Below are positions 32,783 to 41,894 of a DNA stretch of 64,000 nt, one piece after another. The stretch spans positions 135,318-199,317 of the forward strand of contig NZ_BMWA01000010.1 of assembly GCF_014650995.1 (NCBI RefSeq), in the 5' to 3' direction. This DNA comes from Streptomyces viridiviolaceus (GTDB lineage: Bacteria; Actinomycetota; Actinomycetes; Streptomycetales; Streptomycetaceae). A program made the position numbers and the translations under genes. Position 1 is the first letter of the stretch; each line of letters begins with the position of its first letter. The notes under the pieces were generated by a model. The model was not told the origin of the DNA. It made no database searches and saw only the letters and a list, made by a program, of their open reading frames with translations.

Positions 32783-33993
32783 GGCAGCCCCGCACCGACC
32801 GCGGCCGGCTGCTGCTGGTCCTCGTCCTCGCCGCCGCCGTGACCGTCTTCACCGCGACGGTGCCGCTGCTGCGGGACTGGTTCGACCTGCGCGTCTACCA
32901 CGGAGCAGTGCACCACTGGGTCCACGACGGCGGGCGGCTGTACGACTACCGGGTGCCCGGCACGGCGTACGGCTTCACCTACCCGCCGTTCGCGGCGCTC
33001 GCCATGCTGCCGATGGCCCTGCTCGGCCTGGGCGCCGCCGTCGCCGTCACCCTGGTGCTGAACCTGGCGGCCCTGACGCTCGTCCTGCGGATCCTCGTGG
33101 GGCCGGCCCGGCGGCGCCTCGGCTGGTACGGCTGCGCCCTGGGCGCCTGTTCGCTGGCCCTGTTCGAACCCCTGCGCGACACCGTCAGCTTCGGCCAGGT
33201 GAACGTGCTGCTGCTGGCCCTCGTCCTGACCGACGGGTGGCTGCTGGCCACCGGCCGGGGCCGGTGGGCGGGGGTCGGGATCGGCCTCGCGGCCGCGGTC
33301 AAGCTCACGCCGGCGCTGTTCATCGTCCTGTTGCTGCTGGCCCGGCGGTGGCGTGCGGCCGGTGTGGCGACAGCCGTCGCCGCCGGGGCGAGCGCGCTCA
33401 CGGCCTGGGCGGCCCCGGACGCCTCGCGCTTCTACTGGACGGAGGCGATGTGGGACACGAACCGCATCGGCCGCCTCGCCTACGTCTCCAACCAGTCCCT
33501 GCAGGGCGTGCTGGCCCGGCTGGACCAGCCGGACCGCGCGGTGTGGGCGACCGTGGCCGTGCTGGTGCTGTGCGTGTGGGCGTGGCGGGCGCGGCGGGCG
33601 GTGGCCGCGCGGGACTGGACGGCGGCCTTCGCTCTCACGGGACTGGCCGCCTGCCTGGTCAGTCCGATCACCTGGGTGCACCACCTGGTGTGGCTGCTGC
33701 CGTCCTTCGCCGTCCTGGTCCGCGCCGGGCACCCGCGCGTCGCGGGCGCCCTGTACGCGGTGCTGTGCACCAGCGTGGTGTGGCTGTGGACCGACGATCC
33801 CTCGGGCCTCGACGGCTTCCTCGGCGCCAACGCCTACGCCTGGATCACTCTCGGCCTGCTGCTGGGGCTGCCGACGGGTCAATCCCGCTCCGCGCGGCGG
33901 AGCGTGAGCCGCAGGACCAGGGCGGTGACGCCGGCGCCGAGCCCGGCGGCACCCACGATCGCCCCCGTCTCCGGCCATCCCGGACCGCCCTGA
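32779..33993 (+). CDS. glycosyltransferase 87 family membrane protein
   Basis: 404 aa, about 9-10 hydrophobic segments. Family signs: DWFDLRVYHGAVHHWVHDGG with the loop-1 Asp, YGFTYPPFAALAMLP, GQVNVLLLALVL, and SPITWVHHLVWLLPS. GT87/DUF2029 enzymes are polyprenyl-phosphomannose-dependent alpha-mannosyltransferases. Translationally coupled to the preceding MptB-like gene (GTGA). Oddity: the last 38 codons lie antisense to the end of the carboxypeptidase gene and have no membrane or family character, as if the original stop near 33880 was lost. Confidence 0.8.
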   Translation: MRQPRTDRGRLLLVLVLAAAVTVFTATVPLLRDWFDLRVYHGAVHHWVHDGGRLYDYRVPGTAYGFTYPPFAALAMLPMALLGLGAAVAVTLVLNLAALTLVLRILVGPARRRLGWYGCALGACSLALFEPLRDTVSFGQVNVLLLALVLTDGWLLATGRGRWAGVGIGLAAAVKLTPALFIVLLLLARRWRAAGVATAVAAGASALTAWAAPDASRFYWTEAMWDTNRIGRLAYVSNQSLQGVLARLDQPDRAVWATVAVLVLCVWAWRARRAVAARDWTAAFALTGLAACLVSPITWVHHLVWLLPSFAVLVRAGHPRVAGALYAVLCTSVVWLWTDDPSGLDGFLGANAYAWITLGLLLGLPTGQSRSARRSVSRRTRAVTPAPSPAAPTIAPVSGHPGPP

Positions 33994-35063
33994 GACGGCC
34001 TCGCCGCCGCGCTCGCCGTCGCGGGTACGGCCTGCGGACCCGGTCGCGGCCGGGTCCGCCCGGCGTCGAGGGAGCCGACCGGGTCGACCCGACCGGCCGC
34101 CTCGAAGCCCCAGTCGAGCAGCGCGCGGGCCTCCTCGTACACGAGGGGGCCTCCGCCCGCCTGCGGATTCATCACGGTCACCACGAGGGTGCGCCCGTCC
34201 CTGCGGGCTGCGGCGACCAGGGTGTTGCCGGCGTTGCTGGTGTAGCCGTTCTTGATGCCGATCAGCCCCGGGTACGGGTCGACACCGTCCGCACCGGTCA
34301 GCAGCCGGTTGGTGTTCCGGATCCCGTACGTGCCCCCGTCGCGACCGGGGAACACCGCGTCGATCGTGGCGCAGTACCGCGCGAAGTCGGGGTTGCGCAG
34401 CCCCGCGCGGCCGAACACCGCCAGGTCGAACGCCGACGACACCTGACCCGGGGCGTCGTAGCCGTCGGGGGACCGCACCTGCGTGTCGCGGGCCCCGAGC
34501 TCCCGGGCCTCGGCCTGCATCCGGGCGGCCGTGGCGTCCCAGCCGCCGGTGAGGGCGGCCAGCACGTGGACGGCGTCGTTGCCGGAGTTGAGGAAGACGC
34601 CGTTCCACAGATCGGAGACCCGGTAGCTGAGTCCCTCGACGACGCCGACCAGGCTGCTGCCGGGACCGACGCCGGACAGTTCGCCGGCACTCACCTCGTG
34701 GCGGACGCCCCCCGGGAGGACCGGGAGCACGGTGAGGGCGAACAGGGTCTTCAGGGTGCTGGCGGGCGGCAGCTTGCGGTGCGCGTCGTGCGCGGCCAGC
34801 ACCTCGCCGGTGCGGGCATCGGCCACCACCCAGGACAGGGCCGAGACATCGGGAACCTCCGGCGCCCCGGGGTGGAGCCGGACCTGTGTGCCGGAGCGGT
34901 ACAGCAAGGACGGATGCGGCGCGGTCGCCCGTGGCCCGCCGGGCGGACCGGGGTCCGGCCGTCCCGTACGGGCCGCCGTGGCGGCGGGCGCGAGCGCCAG
35001 CAGGCCCGCCGTGCAGAACACACAGGTGGACAGGGCCGCCCGGGATGAGAATCCGATAGTCAT
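33879..35063 (-). CDS. D-alanyl-D-alanine carboxypeptidase (S11)
   Basis: 394 aa. Signal peptide at 1-30, then the penicillin-binding peptidase S11 domain with SxxK in PPASTLKTLFAL, the SxN in LNSGNDAV, and the KTG-equivalent in GIKNGYTSNAGNTLV, and a C-terminal membrane anchor (GAIVGAAGLGAGVTALVL). It trims the terminal D-Ala of peptidoglycan pentapeptides outside the cell. Start ATG 35063. The 3' end overlaps the GT87 gene on the other strand by 115 bp. Confidence 0.9.
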   Translation of the reverse strand: MTIGFSSRAALSTCVFCTAGLLALAPAATAARTGRPDPGPPGGPRATAPHPSLLYRSGTQVRLHPGAPEVPDVSALSWVVADARTGEVLAAHDAHRKLPPASTLKTLFALTVLPVLPGGVRHEVSAGELSGVGPGSSLVGVVEGLSYRVSDLWNGVFLNSGNDAVHVLAALTGGWDATAARMQAEARELGARDTQVRSPDGYDAPGQVSSAFDLAVFGRAGLRNPDFARYCATIDAVFPGRDGGTYGIRNTNRLLTGADGVDPYPGLIGIKNGYTSNAGNTLVAAARRDGRTLVVTVMNPQAGGGPLVYEEARALLDWGFEAAGRVDPVGSLDAGRTRPRPGPQAVPATASAAARPSQGGPGWPETGAIVGAAGLGAGVTALVLRLTLRRAERD

Positions 35064-35174
35064 ACTGCAAACCTAGGAACGTGCCCCGGCAACGCCGGGC
35101 TGCCCGGGCCGAGCCGCGTCCGTGAGCACCCGGATGCCGTATGCGGTGCCGGCGGTCCGTCGGACGGCGATCGG

Positions 35175-36311
35175 TCAGTCGGCGGGCAGCGTCGGCTGGA
35201 TCCGCCGCAGGAACGTGGCGTTGTCCGGTGTCCGGCGCATGCGCTCCAGCAGCGTCTCCACCGCGGACCGGTCGTCCCGGGACTGCAGGGCACGCCGCAG
35301 CCCGCGCACGGCGGTGGACTCGGCGGCGGACAGCAGCAGTTCCTCGCGGCGGGTGCCGGAGGCGGTGAGGTCCACGGCCGGGAAGACCCGCCGCGAGGCG
35401 AGCTCGCGGCTCAGGCGCAGCTCCATGTTGCCGGTGCTCTTCAGCTCCTCGAAGTAGAAGTCGTCGGCACGCGAGCCGGTCTCCACCAGGGCGGTGGCGA
35501 GGATGGTGAGCGAGCCGCCCTCCTCGGCCTGCCGGGCCGCGCCGAAAAGGCGTTTCGGCCCGAGCAGCGCACCGGCGTCGACACCTCCGCTGAGGGTCCG
35601 ACCGCCCGAGGAGGCGGCGTTGTTGTGCGCCCGGCACAGCCGGGTGAGGGAGTCGAGGAGCACGACGACGTCCTCGCCCGCCTCGACGAGCCGCTTGGCC
35701 CGCTCGATCACCAGCTCGGCGAGGGCGATGTGCTGCGCCGGCGCCCGGTCGAAGGTCGAGGCGTACACCTCGCCGCGTACGGAGCGCCGCATGTCGGTGA
35801 CCTCCTCGGGTCGTTCGTCGAGCAGCACCACCATCAGCCGGGAGTCGGGGTGGTTGCCGGCGACGGCGGCGGCGATCTGCTGGAGGAGGACGGTCTTGCC
35901 GGTCTTCGGGGGAGCCACGATCAGCCCGCGCTGGCCCTTGCCGACCGGGGAGATCAGATCGGTGACGCGGCCGGTGAGGCCGGCCGCCGGGTGTTCCAGC
36001 CGCAGGCGCTCGTACGGATGCAGGGGTGTCAGGTCCCTGAAGTGCCGGCGGCCGCGCAGCCGGTCGGGTGTGCGGCCGTCGACCCGGACGACGTCCGTCG
36101 TCCGCCGGTCGCCGCGCACGGCTTCGACCAGATCTCCCTTGCGCAGGCCGTACCGGCGGATCAGCGTGGGGGACAGAGGAAGGTCGGACGGTTCCGGAAG
36201 GAGACCCTCCGTGCGCAGGTGGCCCTTCCCGCCCGCGTCGATGTCGAGGACACCGGTGGCGATCTCGGCCGGGGACTGGTGCAGGGGAGGGTGCTCGAGT
36301 GTGATGGTCAT
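35175..36311 (-). CDS. rho: short second Rho transcription termination factor
   Basis: 378 aa. An RNA-binding cold-shock-like region (about 20-90, LSPTLIRRYGLRKGDLVEA) precedes the RecA-like ATPase: Walker A PPKTGKT, VVLLDERPEEVTDMRRS, Walker B-like VVLLDSLTRLCRAHN, the Q/R-loop region GGVDAGALLGPKRLFGAARQ, and SGTRREELLL. It lacks the long Arg/Asp-rich N-terminal insertion of the housekeeping actinobacterial Rho (about 650-700 aa), so it is probably an accessory paralogue. All catalytic segments look intact. Start ATG 36311 has GAGAGGA upstream. Divergent from a methyltransferase across a 398-bp leader. Confidence 0.88.
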   Translation of the reverse strand: MTITLEHPPLHQSPAEIATGVLDIDAGGKGHLRTEGLLPEPSDLPLSPTLIRRYGLRKGDLVEAVRGDRRTTDVVRVDGRTPDRLRGRRHFRDLTPLHPYERLRLEHPAAGLTGRVTDLISPVGKGQRGLIVAPPKTGKTVLLQQIAAAVAGNHPDSRLMVVLLDERPEEVTDMRRSVRGEVYASTFDRAPAQHIALAELVIERAKRLVEAGEDVVVLLDSLTRLCRAHNNAASSGGRTLSGGVDAGALLGPKRLFGAARQAEEGGSLTILATALVETGSRADDFYFEELKSTGNMELRLSRELASRRVFPAVDLTASGTRREELLLSAAESTAVRGLRRALQSRDDRSAVETLLERMRRTPDNATFLRRIQPTLPAD

Positions 36312-36709
36312 GGTGGTCGGTCCTCTCGGGGACGCGGGCATGGGACATGCGGAAGGAAGGGGAGAAGCCGTGCGAGGCGGTCGTACGACCGGGCCTGAGG
36401 ACGGCGGGGAACAGCACCTCGGGTACGGCAGGAAGACCTTGCTCACGAGGTTGTGCCGGGAAGCGGACCGCGCCGGTCGATCAAGGACGGGCGGATCGGC
36501 GAACCGAAGGGGAAACAGCACCGGCGCCCGGAACGAGGGCGCAGACAGGTACTGTCCGCACTGTACCACCGAGGGCGGTGGTGTGGCGGTGGGGCGGGAC
36601 GTTCGGCTTCGTCGCACCCTGCTCAACGCAGTCGGTGCCGCGTCTGTTCCGTCCCGTGGTGCGCGGGTGCTCGCGGTGCTGAAGCGGCGCGCTCCTCTAG
36701 GCTGACACG
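36312..36709. other. divergent intergenic/leader region of rho
   Basis: 398 bp between the divergent short rho and methyltransferase genes. Contains a separated inverted pair GGTAC (36548-36552) and GTACC (36563-36567). Long enough for a rho leader with autogenous control, as known for rho genes generally; nothing more specific seen. Confidence 0.35.
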
Positions 36710-37480
36710 ATGTTCAGCCCCGAAGGCCCCAGTCTGCGCGAACTCGCCGTCCAGGCGCTGTCGTCGGTCGAGCGCGGCTACGACCTGCTCGCCCCGAAGT
36801 TCGACCACACCCCGTACCGGACGCCGGAATCGGTGCTGGACGCCGTGGCCGCCGCTCTGGCGCCGCTGGGGCCGTTCGGCGCGGGGCTGGACCTGTGCTG
36901 CGGCACGGGCGCGGGCGTGGACGTGCTGGCCCGGGTGTGCCGGGACAGCGTGACGGGGCTCGACTTCAGCGCGGGCATGCTGGCGGTCGCGCGCGAGCGC
37001 ACCCGGCCCCCGGGGCCGGCGGTGTCCTGGGTGCGCGCGGACGCCCGTGCCCTGCCGTTCGGGCCCGCCTTCGACCTCACGGTGAGCTTCGGTGCGTTCG
37101 GGCACTTCCTGCCCCGCGAGCTGCCGGGCCTGTTCGCGCAGGTGTACTCGGTGCTGCGCCCGGGCGGCTGCTTCGCCTTCCCCGTCGTCGCACCGCCGCG
37201 CCCCGGTTCCGCGGGGTACTGGGCGCTGCTCGGCTTCGACGCGGCCATGCGGGTGCGCAACGCGCTGTGGCGGCCCCCGTTCGTCATGTACTACCGGACG
37301 TTCCGGCTCGGGCACGTGGGCCGGGAGCTGGCGCGCGCCGGGTTCCGGGTGGAGCTGCACGCCCTGCCGGGGTTCGGCCGCCGGCCCGACGGCAGTCCGC
37401 GGGTCCGGCTGGTCGTGGCGCGCAGACCGGCCCGGGCCCTGTCCGGCGGAGACGGGCTCAGGCCGCCGCCGGCAGGGTGA
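36710..37480 (+). CDS. class I SAM-dependent methyltransferase
   Basis: 256 aa. Rossmann-like methyltransferase: motif I LDLCCGTGAGVDVLA, motif II-like VTGLDFSAGMLAVARER, VRADARALPFGPAFDLTVSF, and motif III YSVLRPGGCFAFPVV. The C-terminal lid is Arg-rich. Ubiquinone/arsenite-type small-molecule methyltransferases look similar; the substrate is unknown. Start ATG 36710. Its 3' end overlaps the convergent GntR gene by 23 bp. Confidence 0.85.
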   Translation: MFSPEGPSLRELAVQALSSVERGYDLLAPKFDHTPYRTPESVLDAVAAALAPLGPFGAGLDLCCGTGAGVDVLARVCRDSVTGLDFSAGMLAVARERTRPPGPAVSWVRADARALPFGPAFDLTVSFGAFGHFLPRELPGLFAQVYSVLRPGGCFAFPVVAPPRPGSAGYWALLGFDAAMRVRNALWRPPFVMYYRTFRLGHVGRELARAGFRVELHALPGFGRRPDGSPRVRLVVARRPARALSGGDGLRPPPAG

Positions 37481-38195
37481 ACTCGTAGACCAGCGCTTCC
37501 TGCTGGGCGTCGACGAGGAGGTCGGTGATCTCCAGAGGACGTGCGTACTGGTCGTGCACCCGGCGGGTCACCCGTACCGTCGGGGCACCCGCGAGCCGGG
37601 TGATCGAGTCGCGGTGATGCAGCGTCAGACCCGCGCTGGGCATCCAGTCGTAGGCCCGCCGCAGCTGCGCCGCCGCGCCGCCGCGGGCGCGGTCGCGGTA
37701 CCGGGCCAGCTCCTCGACCTCGGCGAGCGCCACGGCGGAGAACGACGTCACAGCCGAGCGCCGGCCCCGCCCGTCGGCGGTGGCGGACTCGTAGCGGTGC
37801 ACCAGCGTCGGCCGGTGCGGCGCGAGGCCCAGCGCCTCGGCGTGCTCCGGCGGCGGGGCCTCCCAGGTGACCGTGGCCCGGTCGACGGCGCCCGGGACCG
37901 CCGCCCGCGCACCGACCGGGAAGGTGAGCGACGACGGCCTGCGGGCGGGCGGGCCCGTCAGGGTGGCGTGGCTGCCCCGCCGGTCGGTGGTGATCAGGCC
38001 GTCCCGGCGCAGGACCTCCAGCGCCTGCCGTACGGTCTCCCGGCTGACCCCGAAGTGCTCCGCCAGCCGGCGCTCGCCCGGCAGCCGCCCGCCCGGCGGC
38101 ACGGTGCCGTCGGCCAGCTCGCCGAGGAGCTCCACGGCGATCCGTGAGTACAAGGGCTGTGCGAGCGGGTGGTGGTGCGGGGTGGTGCGGGCCAT
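37458..38195 (-). CDS. GntR family regulator, HutC/UTRA subfamily
   Basis: 245 aa. N-terminal winged HTH (residues about 12-78: PLYSRIAVELLGELADG, LAEHFGVSRETVRQALEVL, DGLITTDRRGS) and a UTRA effector domain (about 95-240) that in relatives binds small sugars, amino acids or phosphosugars. DasR and YvoA belong to this subfamily and bind TGGTCTAGACCA-type sites; a near match lies 65 bp upstream of this gene, suggesting autoregulation and control of the neighbouring esterase. Effector unknown. Confidence 0.88.
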   Translation of the reverse strand: MARTTPHHHPLAQPLYSRIAVELLGELADGTVPPGGRLPGERRLAEHFGVSRETVRQALEVLRRDGLITTDRRGSHATLTGPPARRPSSLTFPVGARAAVPGAVDRATVTWEAPPPEHAEALGLAPHRPTLVHRYESATADGRGRRSAVTSFSAVALAEVEELARYRDRARGGAAAQLRRAYDWMPSAGLTLHHRDSITRLAGAPTVRVTRRVHDQYARPLEITDLLVDAQQEALVYEFTLPAAA

Positions 38196-38257
38196 GCCGC
38201 CCCTCCTGTCGGTGACGTTCGGCAGCCATGCGGGCTCGGTGCGTCACCAGGACTATC

Positions 38258-38273
38258 ATTGGTCTAAACCAGT
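38258..38273. promoter_or_regulatory. GntR/DasR-like operator upstream of the GntR gene
   Basis: ATTGGTCTAAACCAGT; its core TGGTCTAAACCA (38260-38271) differs by one base from the DasR/HutC-type palindrome TGGTCTAGACCA. Sits in the 143-bp gap between the GntR start and the esterase stop. Confidence 0.6.
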
Positions 38274-38338
38274 TGGGAAGACCGGTCCGCCGGATCGGCC
38301 GAAACCGGCCCCGCACACCCGCGCCCGGTCGGCCGGAC

Positions 38339-39307
38339 TCACGCGTACGAGCGCAGCCAGCGCAGCTGGGCGGCCTGCTGGAAGGGACCCCCGCCCTCAT
38401 GGTCGTTGAAGGCGTAGACCTCTATCGCCTTGTCCTCGTGCGCCCAGGCGTTGAAGGCGGCGAACACCGTCGAGGGCGGGCACGTCTGGTCCTCCAGGGC
38501 CGCCGAGAACAGCGCGGGCGCCCGGCCGCGCGCCGCGAAGTGCACGCCGTCGAAGTAGGACAGCGTGCGCAGGGCGTCCTCGGCGCGGCCGCGGTGCGTC
38601 TTGAGGTACAGCCCGACCTCCCGGTACGGGTGCCGGTCGGTGAGCGTCGTCGCGCGCGGGAAGTCGCACAGGAACGGAACGTCCGGCGCGACCGCCGTCA
38701 GGTCCGGCACCAGGCCGCCGACCGCGATCGTGATGCCGCCGCCCTGGCTGCCGCCGAGGGCCACCGTGCGCGACGCGTCGGTCAGGGGGTGCGAACGGGC
38801 CGCCTCGACCGCGCGCACGGCGTCGGTGAAGACCCGGCGGTAGTAGTAGTTCTCGGGTGCGTCGATGCCGCGCGTCATGAACCCCGGGTACGAGGGTGCG
38901 CCGCCGACCGGATCCGCCGTCCCGCCCCCGCCGCCCCAGGCGCTGCCCTGACCCCGCGTGTCCATCACGAAGTGGGCCCGGCCCGTGGACGCCCACAGCA
39001 GGTGCTCGTGCGGCAGGCCGCGCCCGCCTCCGTAACCGACGAACTCCATGACCAGGGGCAGCGGCTCCTCGGCCGAGGCGGGCAGGATCAGCCAGCCCTT
39101 CACCGGGTGACCGCCGAACCCGGCGAACGTCACGTCGTACACCCGCACCGTGGACAAGTCCGTGTCGACCGGTTCGAAGCGGGCGTCCAGGTCGTACTCC
39201 CGGGCTTCCTGGAGTGTCTTGGTCCAGAACGCGTCGAAGTCCTCCGGTGCACCGGACTCGCTGCGGTACGCGCGCAGTTCGTCGAGAGGAAGGTCGAACA
39301 GGGCCAT
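38339..39307 (-). CDS. CE7 family acetylxylan esterase / cephalosporin C deacetylase
   Basis: 322 aa, normal for the family. An alpha/beta hydrolase with the nucleophile in GGSQGGG, the acid in ALEDQTCPPST and the His in FNDHEGGG, plus the family's N-terminal FDLPLDELRAYR and MDTRGQGSAW segments. CE7 enzymes deacetylate xylo-oligosaccharides and other small acetyl esters, usually in the cytoplasm; no signal peptide here fits that. Start ATG 39307. It may be controlled by the downstream GntR regulator. Confidence 0.93.
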   Translation of the reverse strand: MALFDLPLDELRAYRSESGAPEDFDAFWTKTLQEAREYDLDARFEPVDTDLSTVRVYDVTFAGFGGHPVKGWLILPASAEEPLPLVMEFVGYGGGRGLPHEHLLWASTGRAHFVMDTRGQGSAWGGGGGTADPVGGAPSYPGFMTRGIDAPENYYYRRVFTDAVRAVEAARSHPLTDASRTVALGGSQGGGITIAVGGLVPDLTAVAPDVPFLCDFPRATTLTDRHPYREVGLYLKTHRGRAEDALRTLSYFDGVHFAARGRAPALFSAALEDQTCPPSTVFAAFNAWAHEDKAIEVYAFNDHEGGGPFQQAAQLRWLRSYA

Positions 39308-39573
39308 CGAGAACCGCCTTTGCGGAAGAGACAGGGCGAGGGGTGCCGGATGATCACACGGTACGTGTGTGGTCGGAGGACTCGCCAGGTCTCTGCCGGG
39401 CTCACCTCCGGGCGGACCCGGTGCCTCGCTACCCCGATCCGCCGAACAGCAGGTCAACAGGGGGACGGCGTCGGACCGGCGGGAAGCGTGTGCCCCTGGG
39501 GGCGATGGCGGGGAACGGGTGGTCGGGTCATCGGAGGCCGGAGGTGCGGGACCGCAGCGGAACGAGTGCCGCG

Positions 39574-40158
39574 TCAGGCCCGGCGGTGCGTCCACTGCGG
39601 CTCGGTACGGGCCCACTCGCGCTCCCACTCGGCCAGCCGGTGCCGCAGGGCCGCCCGGCGTACGACGCAGTTGCCGAGGAGGACCACGAGCGCCGCGCCG
39701 ACCGTGCCGCAGACGCCGATGGTGACCGTGTGCTGCCAGACGGCCGAGTCACCCATCGGCGGCAGCACGTTGCGGCCACGCGAATCCAGCCACAGGTCGA
39801 CCACGTCACCGTGCCGTGTGCCGGCCGGAACCCGCGCCATGGTGGTCCGCTCCGCACCGTCCGGCTCGCTCCAGCGCACGGTCGCACGGTAGGAGTGCTG
39901 GCCGCCGGTGTTCACCGAGGGAAGCGCGTCGGGACTCCTGCCGACCACCGCTGCGCTGACGCGGTGGCGATCGGCCCGCTGTGCGGCCGCCGTCTCCTGG
40001 GCCTGGCCGTGGGCCCACCATGCGGAGGCCGCTCCGAGGAGCGGCGCCCCCAGGAACAGCAGGACCGCGACGGCCAGCACCGTCCACGCCTCGACGACGT
40101 CCGACCGGCGCCGCAGCGGATTGCGCCGCCACCGCCAGCCGCGCACCCGGGTTCCCAT
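39574..40158 (-). CDS. Rv1733c-like membrane protein
   Basis: 194 aa. Two membrane segments (about 23-48 and 140-165) flank an extracytoplasmic loop, and the ends are basic (WRRNPLRRRSDVVEAW at the start). This is the layout of the Rv1733c family of actinobacterial membrane proteins, whose role is unknown. The loop contains SYRATVRWSEPDG and VPAGTRHGDVVDLWLD. Start ATG 40158 has GAGGAGG upstream. Preceded by a 242-bp gap with no visible feature. Confidence 0.75.
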   Translation of the reverse strand: MGTRVRGWRWRRNPLRRRSDVVEAWTVLAVAVLLFLGAPLLGAASAWWAHGQAQETAAAQRADRHRVSAAVVGRSPDALPSVNTGGQHSYRATVRWSEPDGAERTTMARVPAGTRHGDVVDLWLDSRGRNVLPPMGDSAVWQHTVTIGVCGTVGAALVVLLGNCVVRRAALRHRLAEWEREWARTEPQWTHRRA

Positions 40159-40400
40159 CTCGACCTCCTCGCGATCATCGTGACCGGAGGGCCGGACGGA
40201 CGGCCGTACGAAGGTGGGGCCGCCGTTCCCTCCGCATCGCGTCACGCGCTGCGAGTGCCCGCACAGGACTGGTACCCCGTGGGCGCGACTCGCTCACCGC
40301 GTCGCCCACCCCGCAACGCCGGACGACCGCTTCGCGCCGCCGGACAGGTGCCCGACGGTGCGAGGGGGAAACCCCCGGACGGGACGGCCTCGCGGTCGCG

Positions 40401-41189
40401 TCAGCCGAAGCGCTCGATGCGGATGCGGTCCACCGGCTGTCCGGCCGCCACCAGGAGTCGCGAGGCGTGCTCGGCGAAGGCGTTGGAGCCGCACACGTAC
40501 GCCTCCCAGCCGCCCCCGGGCGGCTCGGCCAGCAGCGGCGCAAGGTGCGCCGCCGCCAGCCGCCCGACGGGCGCCCCGTCCGGGGCGCTCCGGGTGAACA
40601 CGGGTGTCGTCTCCGCACCGAGCTCCCGCGCGTAGATCAGCTCCTCCGGACTGCGCGCGGACACCAGCAGCCGCAGCGGCACCGTCAGCCCCCGCGCCCG
40701 GTGGTGCCGCACCATCGACATCAGCGGGACGACCCCGGAGCCGGCGCCCAGCAGCAGGGCGGGACGGTCGCCCGGCCAGGCGAAGAAGCCGCTCAGCGGA
40801 CCTCGCACCTCGATCCGGTCACCGGGCCGGGCCACCGTGTGGAACCAGCCCGAGACCTCGCCGTCGGCGACATGGTCGAGGGTCAGCTCGATGTGCCCGG
40901 AGTCGTCGGGCGCGGACGCCAGTGAGTAGTGGCGCTGGGCCACGTACCCGTCGCCGGCGGTCAGCCGCAGCATCAGGTGCTGGCCGGGCAGATGGCCCGC
41001 CCAGCCGGGCACGGCGAACCGGAAGGTGGCGGCGCGCGGCGTCTCGCGGCGGATCTCGGTGAGCGTGGCGGTCTGCCACGTGCCGGCCACCTGGCCGCTC
41101 ACCGCGATGCGCCCGGGCACGGCGAACCGCGTCGGGGGAGCGAAGCCCCCGGCCGTGTGCGTCGCTGTCTCAGTCACCGTCTCAGTCAC
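40401..41189 (-). CDS. ferredoxin-NAD(P) reductase-type FAD oxidoreductase
   Basis: 262 aa. FAD-binding barrel with the RHYSLASAP motif (RxYS-type), HLPGQHLMLRL and VRGPLSGFFAW, then an NAD(P)-binding half with LLLGAGSGVVPLMSMVR and a terminal CGSNAF near the C-terminus (Cys of the NAD site). No 2Fe-2S domain follows. It overlaps the preceding sulfite-oxidase-like gene by 8 bp with a GTG start, so the two products likely form an electron-transfer pair delivering electrons from NAD(P)H to the molybdenum protein. Confidence 0.87.
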   Translation of the reverse strand: MTETVTETATHTAGGFAPPTRFAVPGRIAVSGQVAGTWQTATLTEIRRETPRAATFRFAVPGWAGHLPGQHLMLRLTAGDGYVAQRHYSLASAPDDSGHIELTLDHVADGEVSGWFHTVARPGDRIEVRGPLSGFFAWPGDRPALLLGAGSGVVPLMSMVRHHRARGLTVPLRLLVSARSPEELIYARELGAETTPVFTRSAPDGAPVGRLAAAHLAPLLAEPPGGGWEAYVCGSNAFAEHASRLLVAAGQPVDRIRIERFG

Positions 41190-41787
41190 CGGAGTACCGC
41201 TGCTCCTCCCAGGGGTTGCCGCGCGCGTGGTAGCCGTTCTGCTCCCAGAAGCCCGGCTCGTCGTGGTCGAGCAGTTCCAGGCCCGCGATCCACTTGACGC
41301 TCTTCCAGAAGTACAGGTGCGGCACCACCAGCCGCGCCGGGCCCCCGTGCTCGGGGGCGAGCGGCCGCCCGTCGTACTCCCGCGCGATCCAGGCCCGCCC
41401 GCCGGTCAGGTCCGCGAGCGGGAGGTTCGCCGTGTAGCCGGTGTGCGCGTAGGCGACGGCGTGCGTGGCGGACGGCAGCGGGCCCGCCGCATCCAGGAAG
41501 GCGTCCAGCGGGACCCCTGCGAAGCGCACCCCGAACTTCGACCAGCCCGTCACGCAGTGGATGTCGCCCTCGTACGCCGACGTCGGCATCCGGCCCGCCT
41601 CGGCCCAGCTCCAGGAGCGGGGCTCGGCCACCAGACCGCCGATGCGGAAGGACCAGTCGTCGGGTGACAGGTCGGGCGTGACCTCGGCGGACAGTACGGG
41701 CCAGTCGTCGCCGGCGTCGTACTGCCCGGGCGGCAGTCCCGGCCGGGCGGCGCGCGGACGCCCGGTGAAGCCTCGGGTGATGTTCAT
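41182..41787 (-). CDS. sulfite oxidase-like molybdopterin oxidoreductase
   Basis: 201 aa, the small cytoplasmic type. The Mo-pterin domain shows HCVTGWSKFGVRFAGVP with the conserved Cys ligand, YTANLPLADLTGGRAWIA, and RLVVPHLYFWKSVKWI, as in MsrP/YedY-like proteins, but no Tat signal. Likely reduces or oxidises a small S- or N-oxide substrate. First gene of a two-gene unit with the ferredoxin-reductase-like gene. Start ATG 41787. Confidence 0.88.
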   Translation of the reverse strand: MNITRGFTGRPRAARPGLPPGQYDAGDDWPVLSAEVTPDLSPDDWSFRIGGLVAEPRSWSWAEAGRMPTSAYEGDIHCVTGWSKFGVRFAGVPLDAFLDAAGPLPSATHAVAYAHTGYTANLPLADLTGGRAWIAREYDGRPLAPEHGGPARLVVPHLYFWKSVKWIAGLELLDHDEPGFWEQNGYHARGNPWEEQRYSGD

Positions 41788-41894
41788 GCGGTGGGGCCTT
41801 TCGGGCCGACGGGCAGGGCGCCCGGATCGGCGGATCGGTGTGTACTCGGTCAACCGTACGTGCCCCGGCGGGGCCGGCCGCCGCCCCCGGTGCC

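Noticed and set aside
31690..36417. 1575-codon minus-strand frame
   Set aside because: Spans antisense or alternative frames of the glycosyltransferase, carboxypeptidase and rho genes; no protein family content of its own.
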